DNA of 64,000 bases from JAWWPG01 sp963820035 (lineage in GTDB: Bacteria > Actinomycetota > Actinomycetes > Propionibacteriales > Nocardioidaceae): contig CAWFYK010000004.1 in assembly GCA_963820035.1 (NCBI GenBank), positions 558,001 through 622,000 of the forward strand, read 5' to 3'. How positions within the stretch are numbered: position 1 is the stretch's first letter; each line of letters begins with the position of its first letter. Made by a program: the position numbers and the translations under genes. The notes under the pieces were generated by a model, which saw only the letters and a program-made list of their open reading frames with translations, was not told the DNA's origin and did not search any database. Shown one piece after another: positions 24,920 to 32,715 of the stretch.

Positions 24920-26410
24920 CTACTGACCGCCGGTGAGCTTCTCGCGAAGCGCCTGCAGTGCCTCGTCCGACGCGAGCGAGCCCGCCGCGGGGGTCGGCAC
25001 GCTGGACGGCGCAGCCGCCGGGCTGTCGTCCTCGGAGGAGTACGTCGACGCCTCTCCGGCCTCGACATCGGCCTTCTGCGCCTCCTGGATCTGCTTCTTG
25101 TGCGCCTCCCAGCGGGCGTGCGCCTCGGCGTACTGCTTCTCCCAGGCGGCCTTCTGCTCGTCGTAGCCCTCGAGCCACTCGCCCGTCTCGGCGTCGAAGC
25201 CCTCCGGGTAGAGGTAGTTGCCCTGCTCGTCGTAGGACGCCGCCATGCCGTAGAGCGTCGGGTCGAAGTCGTCGGAGGTGTGGTCGACGCCCTCGTTGGC
25301 CTGCTTCAGCGACAGCGAGATCCGCCGGCGCTCGAGGTCGATGTCGATGATCTTGACCATCACGTCGTCATTGACCTGGACGACCTGCTCGGGGATCTCC
25401 ACGTGACGCTCCGCGAGCTCGGAGATGTGCACCAGGCCCTCGATGCCCTCGTCGACCCGCACGAACGCGCCGAACGGCACCAGCTTGGTGACCTTGCCCG
25501 GGACGATCTGGCCCATCTGGTGGGTGCGGGCGAACTGCTGCCAGGGGTCTTCCTGGGTCGCCTTCAGCGACAAGGAGACGCGCTCGCGGTCCATGTCGAC
25601 GTCGAGGACCTCGACGGTGACCTCCTGGCCGACCTCGACGACCTCGCTCGGGTGGTCGATGTGCTTCCACGAGAGCTCCGAGACGTGGACCAGACCGTCG
25701 ACCCCACCGAGGTCGACGAACGCACCGAAGTTGACGATGGAGGAGACGACACCCGGACGGATCTGGCCAGGCTGCAGCTGCGTGAGGAAGTTCTGCCGGA
25801 CCTCGGACTGGGTCTGCTCGAGCCACGCGCGCCGCGACAGAACCACGTTGTTGCGGTTCTTGTCGAGCTCGATGATCTTGGCTTCGAGCTCCTTGCCGAC
25901 GTAGGGCTGCAGATCGCGGACCCGGCGCATCTCGACGAGCGAGGCGGGCAGGAACCCACGCAGGCCGATGTCGATGATGAGACCACCCTTGACGACCTCG
26001 ATGACCGAGCCGGTGACGATGCCGTCCTCTTCCTTGATCTTCTCGATCGTGCCCCACGCGCGCTCGTACTGCGCGCGCTTCTTGGACAGGATGAGCCGGC
26101 CTTCCTTGTCCTCCTTCTGGAGGACCAGCGCCTCGACCTTGTCACCCACCGACACCACGTCGCTGGGGTCGACATCGTGCTTGATAGACAGCTCACGAGA
26201 GGGGATGACACCCTCGGTCTTGTAGCCGATGTCGAGCAGGACCTCGTCCCGGTCGACCTTCACGATGGTGCCGTCCACGATGTCGCCATCGTCGAAGTAC
26301 TTGATTGTCGCGTCGATGGCGGCGAGGAAGTCTTCAGCCGAACCGATGTCGTTGACCGCTACCTGCGGTGCCTCCTGTGCGGCTGGAGGGGCCTCGATGC
26401 TGCTCGTCAT
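24920..26410 (-). CDS. rpsA: 30S ribosomal protein S1
   Basis: This 496-residue protein carries four S1 RNA-binding domains, the usual number in actinobacteria: VDGTIVKVDRDEVLLDIGYKTEGVIP, VTGSVIEVVKGGLIIDIGLRGFLP, RPGVVSSIVNFGAFVDLGGVDGLVHVSEL and VPGKVTKLVPFGAFVRVDEGIEGLVHISEL. S1 helps the small subunit bind structured mRNA. An acidic/alanine-rich tail with several AHxxW repeats follows. The ATG at 26410 gives MTSSIEAPPAAQ; an upstream in-frame ATG at 26458 has no ribosome site. It is monocistronic, closed by the hairpin at 24868-24900. Confidence 0.97.
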   Translation of the reverse strand: MTSSIEAPPAAQEAPQVAVNDIGSAEDFLAAIDATIKYFDDGDIVDGTIVKVDRDEVLLDIGYKTEGVIPSRELSIKHDVDPSDVVSVGDKVEALVLQKEDKEGRLILSKKRAQYERAWGTIEKIKEEDGIVTGSVIEVVKGGLIIDIGLRGFLPASLVEMRRVRDLQPYVGKELEAKIIELDKNRNNVVLSRRAWLEQTQSEVRQNFLTQLQPGQIRPGVVSSIVNFGAFVDLGGVDGLVHVSELSWKHIDHPSEVVEVGQEVTVEVLDVDMDRERVSLSLKATQEDPWQQFARTHQMGQIVPGKVTKLVPFGAFVRVDEGIEGLVHISELAERHVEIPEQVVQVNDDVMVKIIDIDLERRRISLSLKQANEGVDHTSDDFDPTLYGMAASYDEQGNYLYPEGFDAETGEWLEGYDEQKAAWEKQYAEAHARWEAHKKQIQEAQKADVEAGEASTYSSEDDSPAAAPSSVPTPAAGSLASDEALQALREKLTGGQ

Positions 26411-26700
26411 AGGGATGTGGAACTCCGTTGGATGAATGTGGTTGTGCGTGCACGCCAAAGGCCCTTGGATCGCGTCCCACCGAGTGACCCGGGCCGAACT
26501 GGTGGCCGGTCGATAGAGTTACGAGCACGTGCCTGCTCTGTCTGAGGTCGTGCAGGCCCATAGCGCAAGCCTTAGAATACGGCGTTCGTGCAGGCCGGAG
26601 CAACCTCGCCCCCGCGGGATCGCTCGCCGACCCGACCGCGCACGAGGGACGGCGGCTCCGTCCTTGGGCTCGGTGGCACACTGGCCCCAGGAGGCGGGCG

Positions 26701-26925
26701 ATGGCTGACGGCGTACACCCGGAGGTGGCAGGGGGCTCCGAGCGCGAACGGCCGCCTGCTGGTGCGCCCGAGGAAGCGCAGGTCAGTGACCGATATCGGC
26801 ACCTTCCCGAGCCGGTGCACCTCGAGGACACGATCGCCACCAAGGATCCCGATCCGGCCCCCGACCCCAACGGCGGTCGTGACCCCGACCGCGACTTCAT
26901 GCTGCGCTACGGCGCCGGCCTCTAG
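26701..26925 (+). CDS. Small hydrophilic protein of unknown function
   Basis: This 74-residue acidic protein has no hydrophobic segment and I recognise no family. The C-terminal half (HLEDTIATKDPDPAPDPNGGRDPDRDFMLRYG) is rich in Asp and Pro and probably disordered. A near-perfect ribosome site (CAGGAGGCGGGCG) sits just before the ATG at 26701, which is the main reason to call it real. It is convergent with the phosphotransferase gene at 26938. It could be a conserved actinobacterial hypothetical; alternatively the frame is spurious in very GC-rich DNA. Confidence 0.5.
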   Translation: MADGVHPEVAGGSERERPPAGAPEEAQVSDRYRHLPEPVHLEDTIATKDPDPAPDPNGGRDPDRDFMLRYGAGL

Positions 26926-26937
26926 CGCGCGCGTCGA

Positions 26938-27927
26938 TCAGCCCGTCCCGGCCGGTGCCGGCTGCATCCGCGGGGAATCCCATGGCCAGGCATCCAGGTC
27001 ACCGGCCCTGGCCTGCGCCACCAGCAGGTCGTTGGCCAGCTCCTGTACCGGGCCGGGCGTGGGTCGGCCGGCAAGCTCCAGCAAGGCCCACAGGTCCATC
27101 GCCCGCCCGAGCCGCAGCCGTTCCCGGGCGTCGCCTCCGATGCCCGACCTCAAGGCGGCGAGCAGCGGCTCGACGAAGCGGGGATCGCGCTCGAACCTGC
27201 ACAGGTTTCCCAGGTCGGTGTGCACCGAGCCGGCGTGCGCGAACTCCCAGTCGAGAACGGCCACCACCTGCGAGGTCGGCGGGTCGACGAGGATGTTCTT
27301 CGGGTTGAGGTCGCTGTGGGTCAGCACGGCTCGTGCCGGCCGCCGGGATGCCTCGTCCTCGAGCCTGGTCTGAGCCATGTCGAGAAGCCGCAGCAGAGCC
27401 TGCCAGTCGGCCTCCGGCCAGGTGGCCAGTCGTCCCGCCGCACGAAGCCGCTCGGCCCACTCCTCCAGGTCGCCCGGGAGCGGCCCGGAGGCCAGGGTGA
27501 GGTCGGCGTCCGCGAAGGCGGCGAACCGCAGGAACGGGATCCCGGCGAGAGTGTCGAGCAGGTTCGCGAGACTGCCGCCCAGGACCCCGAGGTCGAGACG
27601 CTCGTCACTCGCGACACCGCCCGCGGCCAGGGCGACATCGAGCCGGGTGCCCTCGACGTACTCGGTGACCAGCACGGCCGGGGTCGAGGCCGTGGGCAGC
27701 CGAAGCTCCAGGACGGCCGGCACGGGGACGAGCCCACGGACGAGGCGGAGCAGGGACGCGTCGACGGCCGCCCGTGCCGGCTCCCGGGTGTAGATGCGGA
27801 CGACGACGCGGTCACTGCCCTCCCCAGCGACGAACGTCTCCCCGCTGTAGCCGCCGGCGAGCGGGCGAAGCGCCGGGCCGTGCCAGTCCGTCGGGATCTC
27901 GTGGGCTCCGGGTTCGCTGGGCGTCAT
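26938..27927 (-). CDS. Aminoglycoside phosphotransferase (APH)-family kinase
   Basis: This 329-residue small-molecule kinase has the protein-kinase-like fold. The N lobe starts LRPLAGGYSGETFVAG (glycine-rich loop), the catalytic loop is VLTHSDLNPKNILVD (His-x-Asp and downstream Asn) and the metal-binding Asp is in VVAVLDWEFAHAG. The order and spacing follow the APH/choline-kinase superfamily (PF01636). The natural substrate may be an aminoglycoside, macrolide, choline-like amine or sugar, and no neighbour settles it. It lies just upstream, on the same strand, of nothing obvious and 33 bp downstream of the MFS gene stop, so it may be part of the ArsR-MFS transcript. Confidence 0.88.
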   Translation of the reverse strand: MTPSEPGAHEIPTDWHGPALRPLAGGYSGETFVAGEGSDRVVVRIYTREPARAAVDASLLRLVRGLVPVPAVLELRLPTASTPAVLVTEYVEGTRLDVALAAGGVASDERLDLGVLGGSLANLLDTLAGIPFLRFAAFADADLTLASGPLPGDLEEWAERLRAAGRLATWPEADWQALLRLLDMAQTRLEDEASRRPARAVLTHSDLNPKNILVDPPTSQVVAVLDWEFAHAGSVHTDLGNLCRFERDPRFVEPLLAALRSGIGGDARERLRLGRAMDLWALLELAGRPTPGPVQELANDLLVAQARAGDLDAWPWDSPRMQPAPAGTG

Positions 27928-27960
27928 GCCTCCATCCTCGGGGAGTACGTGTCGGCGTGG

Positions 27961-29319
27961 TCAGTGGGGATGTTTCGGTGGCGCGGACTCCTCGGCAGCC
28001 GCCCCCGCGATGAGATGGTCAGGGGCCTCGGCAGCGACGGCGTCGGCGTCGATGTCGTCCACATGGACCGTCGAGGCTGCGGTGTGCCGCAGCGTCACCA
28101 GCACGACGACACCGCCGACCACATAGCCACCGCCCTGCAGGGCGATGATCGGGACGATGCCGACAGTCTCGCCCAGCCAGCTTGCGATGCCGATACCGAC
28201 CAGAACGGACCCACCCTGCACGGCGGTCAGGGCACCGAAGGCCCTGCCACGGAAGGCGTCCGAGGTCATCGTCTGGAACGTCGTCATCGCGCCCGCGACG
28301 GTGAAGGCGCCGGGCACCCCCACCATCGCCATGAGAACGACCGCAGGCACCACGCCCGACAGCACCAGCGGGTAGAGGAAGAGCGCCAGGTCGAGGAACC
28401 CGAACGCCAGCGCGCCGTAGCCGAACAGCGCGTAGGCGCTCCACCGATGCCCGGCCGACGTGACCGCGAGTCCTCCGATGATCCCGCCGACGGCCTGGAT
28501 GCCGACGATCAAGCCGTACTCGGAGCCGGTGCCGTGCAACACGTCATGGACGAACGGCGCGAAGAGGGTGCCCATGATGCCCTCACCCATCGCCGTGATG
28601 GCCTCGAACAGCAGGATGACGCGCAGCGCCTTGCTGGCGAGACAGGTCGCGAGCCCCGCCCGCCATTCCTGCAGCATCCGGGTCAGCGATCCGACGTGGT
28701 CGGGCTCGTGAGCGGGGGCGGCTGCGCCGGCGGCGTCGTCGCGTCGAAAGCCGATCATCGCCAGCAGCGCCGCAGCCACGGCGAACGAGGCGCCGTCGAA
28801 GATCGCCAGGCCGGCAATCCCGGCGAGGGCTGCGATGACTCCACCCACTCCTGAGCCGACGAGTCGCGCGAGGTCGCGCATCTGCGAGTTGACCCCGTTG
28901 GCGCCGAGCAGCTCGCCCTCTGGCACCAGATGCGGGACGAGTGCCTGCTCGGCGGGTGTGAAGAACTGCTCGACGCAGCCCTGGAACGCGCCGACGACGT
29001 AGACGACCCAGATGGTGCTGGAGTCGTGAACCGCGAGGAGGGGAACGATGCCGACGACCTGCAGGACGTTGGCGACGATCATCGTCGTACGCCGGTCCCA
29101 GCGGTCGACCATCACGCCGGCGAAGGAGCCCAGCAGGATGGACGGCAGGAACGTCGAGAGCAGCATGCCGCCGGACGCGAGCGTCGACCCCGTCAGCTGG
29201 TAGACGAGGAACGTCAGGCCGACGTGGAGCACCCAGTCGCCGGTCATGGAGACCAGTCCGGCGCTGACGAGCAGGCGATAGTCCCGGTTGGCCGCGAGCA
29301 GCCGGTAGAGCGCCCTCAC
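27961..29319 (-). CDS. Major facilitator superfamily transporter
   Basis: This 452-residue protein has about twelve membrane helices in two halves separated by a cytoplasmic loop near residues 195-225. The motif VMVDRWDRRTTMIVANVL (residues about 67-85) corresponds to the MFS signature between helices 2 and 3, and the start MRALYRLLAANRDYRLL plus FLVYQLTGSTLASGG resembles MFS_3 drug or solute exporters. It starts with a GTG at 29319, one base after the ArsR-like gene stop, so the regulator and transporter are co-transcribed. Substrate unknown; a regulator-controlled efflux pump is the simplest reading. Confidence 0.9.
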   Translation of the reverse strand: MRALYRLLAANRDYRLLVSAGLVSMTGDWVLHVGLTFLVYQLTGSTLASGGMLLSTFLPSILLGSFAGVMVDRWDRRTTMIVANVLQVVGIVPLLAVHDSSTIWVVYVVGAFQGCVEQFFTPAEQALVPHLVPEGELLGANGVNSQMRDLARLVGSGVGGVIAALAGIAGLAIFDGASFAVAAALLAMIGFRRDDAAGAAAPAHEPDHVGSLTRMLQEWRAGLATCLASKALRVILLFEAITAMGEGIMGTLFAPFVHDVLHGTGSEYGLIVGIQAVGGIIGGLAVTSAGHRWSAYALFGYGALAFGFLDLALFLYPLVLSGVVPAVVLMAMVGVPGAFTVAGAMTTFQTMTSDAFRGRAFGALTAVQGGSVLVGIGIASWLGETVGIVPIIALQGGGYVVGGVVVLVTLRHTAASTVHVDDIDADAVAAEAPDHLIAGAAAEESAPPKHPH

Positions 29320-29320
29320 G

Positions 29321-30004
29321 TCAGGAGCCGGTGGCGGTCGGGGTCAGCGGCACCATGAGGAGCGTCAGCTCCACCGGGACCGTGTTGCCCGCCCGGCGCT
29401 GCTCGTCGCGGCCGCGCTCGATGAACGGCCGGCAGAGCTCGCTGAAGGCTCTGCCCAGCTCCTCTGCCTCCGCGCTGGTGACGTAGAGCAGGCTGGTGTC
29501 GAGGCCTGCCACGTCGTGCCAGTCCCACTGGTCGGGGCGACGTCGGCGACGCTGCCACTCGAGCAGGTTCGACATCGCCTGCTCGGCGAGGGTCTGCTCG
29601 AGCAGGTCGGCCGCGACCGCCCCCTCCGTCGTGGTGTCGGCCCCGAGCCAGGTCGTCGACGTCGACAATGCCTGCCACGGGCGCTCCCGATGGTCGCGGC
29701 CGGTGATCTGCTCGGCGAAGCCGTACTTGGCGAGCTGGTGGAGATGGTGGCTCGCAAGGGCCTGACTGATGCCGAGCTCGCGGGCGGCGTAGGCCGCGGA
29801 GCAGCTGCCCTCCCGGATGAGCAGCCGGTGCAGGCTCAGCCGGAGCGGATGCGCGAACGCCCGCAGCACGCTCGGGTCGTCGAGGACCCGCCTCGCGGGC
29901 ACTGCCTCGGAGCCGGCCGGCACCCCGGAGCTGACGCCGCCGGAGTCGATCGGCTCGTCGTCGTTGGCAGGGTCGTCGGCGCTTTCCCAAGACATGCTTG
30001 ACAT
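29321..30004 (-). CDS. ArsR-like winged-helix regulator of the adjacent MFS transporter
   Basis: This 227-residue regulator has a winged helix (ALRAFAHPLRLSLHRLLIREGSCSAAYAARELGISQALASHHLHQLAKYGFAEQI), a hydrophobic middle region and a helical C terminus. The plan is the same as the regulator at 15180-15815, though the sequence is divergent. It precedes the MFS gene by one base, so it probably represses its own exporter operon. Its 5' end carries Met codons at residues 1 and 4 within one arm of a 13-bp inverted repeat (29992-30038) that probably is its operator. No metal-binding motif is visible; an organic ligand is likely. Confidence 0.85.
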   Translation of the reverse strand: MSSMSWESADDPANDDEPIDSGGVSSGVPAGSEAVPARRVLDDPSVLRAFAHPLRLSLHRLLIREGSCSAAYAARELGISQALASHHLHQLAKYGFAEQITGRDHRERPWQALSTSTTWLGADTTTEGAVAADLLEQTLAEQAMSNLLEWQRRRRRPDQWDWHDVAGLDTSLLYVTSAEAEELGRAFSELCRPFIERGRDEQRRAGNTVPVELTLLMVPLTPTATGS

Positions 30005-30038
30005 CGTCGCGGCCGGATGACGGTCATGTCAAGCATGT
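29992..30038. promoter_or_regulatory. Inverted-repeat operator at the ArsR/MFS operon start
   Basis: ACATGCTTGACAT at 29992-30004 and its perfect complement at 30026-30038 are separated by 21 bases, about four helical turns centre to centre with the arms. The proximal arm covers the first four codons of the ArsR-like gene. Each arm contains TTGACA in one direction, so the distal copy could also be a -35 element for the operon. This fits autorepression by the gene product. Confidence 0.65.
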
Positions 30039-30272
30039 GCTTGGAATCGTGACCAAGGCTCCAACAGCCGCCGTCGTGGCCGGCAAGGCGGATCGCGTTC
30101 GAGAACGCCGACGAGGCGTGAACGCCACCGCCCAATGAGGTGAGGTCACAGCCGGCCGGCCGGCCGAGACGAAGGAGCCGTCACTGTCGAGGAGTCGCAC
30201 CCGACAAGCCTTCGAAGCGGGTGCGACCGACGGCTGCATTGCCGATGTCGCATCTCACCTCGGCCGGTGAAC

Positions 30273-30296
30273 ATATCCACGCAATTGCGTGGATAT
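30273..30296. repeat. 24-bp perfect palindrome, copy 1
   Basis: Every base from 30273 to 30296 pairs about the centre of GCAATTGC (30281-30288), with flanking arms ATATCCAC and GTGGATAT. It is AT-richer than its surroundings. A second copy lies exactly 51 bp downstream, centre to centre. The surrounding 30039-30489 holds no gene I can support. Confidence 0.75.
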
Positions 30297-30324
30297 TGTG
30301 GCCAGAGCGCCGATCCAACCGCTC

Positions 30325-30346
30325 TATCAACGCAATTGCGTGGATA
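30325..30346. repeat. 22-bp near-perfect palindrome, copy 2
   Basis: This is the same core (GCAATTGC at 30332-30339) with one mismatched pair in the arms (position 30329 against 30342). Shared sequence with copy 1 runs from ATC-ACGCAATTGCGTGGATA. The 51-bp centre-to-centre spacing is close to five helical turns, as expected for two operators on the same face of the DNA. Confidence 0.7.
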
Positions 30347-30389
30347 CGTCACCTGAGCGTAGGTGAGGCGTCACGTCACCGCAGCCGTT

Positions 30390-30419
30390 CGAAAAGCCGC
30401 CGCGTCACCGCGCTTTTCG
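30390..30419. other. Hairpin with 8-bp stem
   Basis: CGAAAAGC (30390-30397) and GCTTTTCG (30412-30419) enclose a 14-base GC-rich loop. On the minus strand this could end the cupin-gene transcript after the 22-bp repeat array. Confidence 0.4.
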
Positions 30420-30494
30420 TGCCCACCAACGTGAGCCGCCGACGAGAGTGACCATCCAGCCTGATACGCCGAAACTCGCCGATCGTGCGACAAG

Positions 30495-30641
30495 AGTCTC
30501 GGATCGTGGTGCCGAAAGTCTCGGATCGTCGTACCGAAAGTCTCGGATCGTGGTACCGAAAGTCTCGGATCGTCGTACCGAAAGTCTCGGATCGTCGTAC
30601 CGAAAGTCTCGGATCGTGGTGCCGAAAGTCTCGGATCGTGG
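30495..30641. repeat. Seven tandem 22-bp repeats
   Basis: The core TCTCGGATCG begins at 30497, 30519, 30541, 30563, 30585, 30607 and 30629, exactly 22 bp apart. The full unit is CCGAAAGTCTCGGATCGT followed by four bases of form [G/C]GT[A/G]. Within each unit CCGA and TCGG can pair around a 5-base loop. The only variation is at those two linker positions, so the array is young or homogenised. It ends 12 bases from the stop codon of the cupin gene on the minus strand. A period of 22 does not fit codons. Confidence 0.92.
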
Positions 30642-30652
30642 GGGGCAGCAGG

Positions 30653-30979
30653 TCAGTCGCCGGTGTTGACGACGCCGAGCGGCTCGATCAGCATCCCGTG
30701 CACCTCGCCGTGGGCCTCGGGGCAGTGCTCGACGCCGCGCGGGATGACGTAGATCTGGCCGGGTCCGAGCCTGACGTCGCCGTCGCGGAGGTGGATCGTG
30801 AGGTCACCGTCGATGACCAGGAAGAACTCGTCGGTGTCGGCGTGGCTGTGCCACTCGAACCCGCCCTCGCCCTTGAACAGCTTGATCTCATAGTCGTTCA
30901 GGCGGGCGATGACGTGGGGTGACCAGTGCTCGGAGAACCGCGACAGCTCCCCTTTCAGATCTACTGCTTGTGTCGTCAT
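30653..30979 (-). CDS. Small cupin-domain protein
   Basis: This 108-residue single-domain cupin has motif 1 GGFEWHSHADTDEFFLVIDGDL (two His, one Glu metal ligands) and motif 2 PGQIYVIPRGVEHCPEAHGEV (His). These are the four usual metal ligands, so a mononuclear metal centre is expected. Members include small isomerases, dioxygenases and sensors. The ATG at 30979 follows AAAGGGGAG. It appears monocistronic. Downstream of its stop lies the array of seven 22-bp repeats, which may affect its transcript end. Confidence 0.9.
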   Translation of the reverse strand: MTTQAVDLKGELSRFSEHWSPHVIARLNDYEIKLFKGEGGFEWHSHADTDEFFLVIDGDLTIHLRDGDVRLGPGQIYVIPRGVEHCPEAHGEVHGMLIEPLGVVNTGD

Positions 30980-31054
30980 CCGGCTAGTTTCGCACCGGGC
31001 TCAAGGCCGAGGCCAGGTCTTTGACGCCGGCGAGTGGCGGCCGCTGCCGATCGC

Positions 31055-31582
31055 TCAGAGGCCGGCAGGACGCTGGTACCTGCCCCGCCGATGCACGAGG
31101 GGCTCCGCCTCGCCGTGGATCTCGACGTGCTCGATCACGCCGTCGGCCAGCATCGACCAGCCGACCGGGGTCATCTCCCCTTCGATGAGTCGCAGACCGG
31201 CCCACCCGCTGACACCGACCAGCAACGGACCCCACTCGGAGTCCACCCACTCTCCGCGGCGGAAGGCGCCCCCCGGCGCCGGTGCCACGCCAGCGAACGC
31301 GTCGGCGAGGTCGCGATGCTCCCAGCTCAGCAGATGCATCACGGCGGTCCTCGTGGTGGCCAGCGTCTCGGCGAACGCCGAGTCCGGGTCAAGCAGCGCG
31401 AGCGCGTGACCGGGGTCCCCGGTGGCGATCATCCGCGACGACACGGTGAGCCCCGCCCGTGTCTCCGGCATCGCCCCGGTCGTCCAGAGCGTGACGGTTC
31501 CGCCGAGGCGACCGCGCAGTCGGCGTACCGGGTCGCGGTCCGAGAGCGCCGCCTGGAAGGGATGCTCGGGATGAATCGTCAC
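31055..31582 (-). CDS. Flavin reductase-like domain protein
   Basis: This 175-residue protein looks like a split-barrel flavin reductase-like protein (RutF/HpaC type). RLRGRLGGTVTLWTTGAMPETRAGLTVSSRMIATGDPGHALALLDPDSAFAETL aligns with the FMN-binding segment where T/S-x-T-V-S-S follows a Gly-rich strand. The later part VNSEWGPLLVGVSGWAGLRLIEGEM is more diverged. It may reduce flavin for a partner oxygenase or the F420-type oxidoreductase next to it, or have become a plain FMN-binding protein. A GTG start at 31582 was chosen. The gene lies 52 bp downstream of the LLM oxidoreductase stop and reads the same way. Confidence 0.75.
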   Translation of the reverse strand: MTIHPEHPFQAALSDRDPVRRLRGRLGGTVTLWTTGAMPETRAGLTVSSRMIATGDPGHALALLDPDSAFAETLATTRTAVMHLLSWEHRDLADAFAGVAPAPGGAFRRGEWVDSEWGPLLVGVSGWAGLRLIEGEMTPVGWSMLADGVIEHVEIHGEAEPLVHRRGRYQRPAGL

Positions 31583-31634
31583 GGGACCAGCGTAGGTCGG
31601 GCCTGCCGTCGCAGCGCTCGCCGGTCCGAGCCGC

Positions 31635-32624
31635 TCAGCGGGTGAGACGCGGCAACACCTCGGAGCCGAAGACCTCGAGCCACTCCACCTGGTTGCGTCC
31701 GACGTTGTGCAGGTAGATGTTCGTGAACCCGAGGTCGATGAAGCGCTGGATCTCGGCCCGGTGCCGGTCCGGGTCCGCCGAGATGACCATGCGCCCCTCG
31801 AAGTCCTCCGGTCTCACCAGGGCGGCCATCTGCGCGAAGTCGTGGGGCGACCGGACGTCCTGCTTCGCGAACTTCATCCCGCCGTTCGGCCACTGGGTCA
31901 TCGCGTTGTCCAACGCCTCCTCGTCAGTGGGCGCCCAGGACAGGTGAAGCTGGAGGAGCTTGGGCATCGCGTCCGGGTCCTTGCCGGCCGACCGGGCTCC
32001 TTCGGCGAACTTCGCGAGCACCGATGACACCTTCTCGTCGGTGGCGCCGGGCGTGATGATGCCGTCGCAGCGCGCCCCCGTCTTCTTGGCGGTGATCGGA
32101 CCGGCGGTCGCGATGTAGATCGGGGGCGGCGGGTCCGTGAGCGTCCACAACCGGGTCGAGTGGAGCCTGAAGTAGTCGCCCGAGTGCTTCACGTCCTTGC
32201 CGCTGAAGAGCTTCTGGATGACCTCGACCGCCTCGAACATCATCGCGATCCGCTGCGGCGCCTCCGGCCAGTAACCGCCGAAGACCTGCTCGTTGAGCGC
32301 CTCGCCGGACCCCAGCCCGAGCCAGCTCCGGCTCGGGTAGAGGGACTCCAGCGTCGCTGCCGCCTGCGCCACGATCGCCGGGTGATGGCGGAACGTCGGG
32401 CAGGTGACGCCGGGCCCGAGGTCACCGGCGGTTCGCTGGCCGAGGGCCGAGAGAATGTTCCAGACATACGACGCCTGGCCCTGCGCGGGAACCCAGGGCT
32501 GGAAGTGGTCGGCGGCCATGGTGCCGCTGAACCCGTGACGCTCGGATGCCTCGCCGATCTCGAGGATCTCCTGAGGGGCGAACTGCTCGAGCGCGGCCGC
32601 ATATCCGATCGTTGCCTGTGCCAT
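31635..32624 (-). CDS. LLM-class F420-dependent oxidoreductase (TIGR03557-like)
   Basis: This 329-residue protein has the luciferase-like TIM barrel. MAQATIGYAAALEQFAPQEILEIGEASERHGFSGTMAADHFQPWVPAQGQ, GPGVTCPTFRHHPAIVAQAAATLESLYPSRSWLGLGSGEALNEQVF and IYIATAGPITAKKTGARCDGIITPG match the TIGR03557 glucose-6-phosphate dehydrogenase-like F420 family. Such enzymes use reduced or oxidised F420 to transfer a hydride to or from small substrates; the substrate here is unknown. The ATG at 32624 is preferred to 32642. It is divergent from the sirtuin gene with about 90 bp in between. Confidence 0.9.
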   Translation of the reverse strand: MAQATIGYAAALEQFAPQEILEIGEASERHGFSGTMAADHFQPWVPAQGQASYVWNILSALGQRTAGDLGPGVTCPTFRHHPAIVAQAAATLESLYPSRSWLGLGSGEALNEQVFGGYWPEAPQRIAMMFEAVEVIQKLFSGKDVKHSGDYFRLHSTRLWTLTDPPPPIYIATAGPITAKKTGARCDGIITPGATDEKVSSVLAKFAEGARSAGKDPDAMPKLLQLHLSWAPTDEEALDNAMTQWPNGGMKFAKQDVRSPHDFAQMAALVRPEDFEGRMVISADPDRHRAEIQRFIDLGFTNIYLHNVGRNQVEWLEVFGSEVLPRLTR

Positions 32625-32715
32625 GCGGCAATCCTGCCCCACGGCGGGCGATGTGGCTCAGCGGTGGGTACGACGTCGGCCGGTCCATCGATGTGCGAGG
32701 TAGCCTCGGGGTGCC

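Noticed and set aside
24719..26545. 608-aa plus-strand open frame antisense to rpsA
   Set aside because: It is the complement of S1 codons (Val/Asp/Leu-rich repeats) and overlaps the firm rpsA gene completely.
27220..28854. 544-aa plus-strand open frame over the phosphotransferase and MFS genes
   Set aside because: It runs antisense over two well supported genes and has shadow-like composition.
30495..30641. CRISPR array
   Set aside because: The 22-bp units are contiguous with no spacers, and no cas genes are in the window.
30448..30922. Plus-strand open frames across the 22-bp repeat array
   Set aside because: The repeat period is not a multiple of three, so one array is read in rotating frames, there is no ribosome site, and the frames run antisense into the cupin gene.
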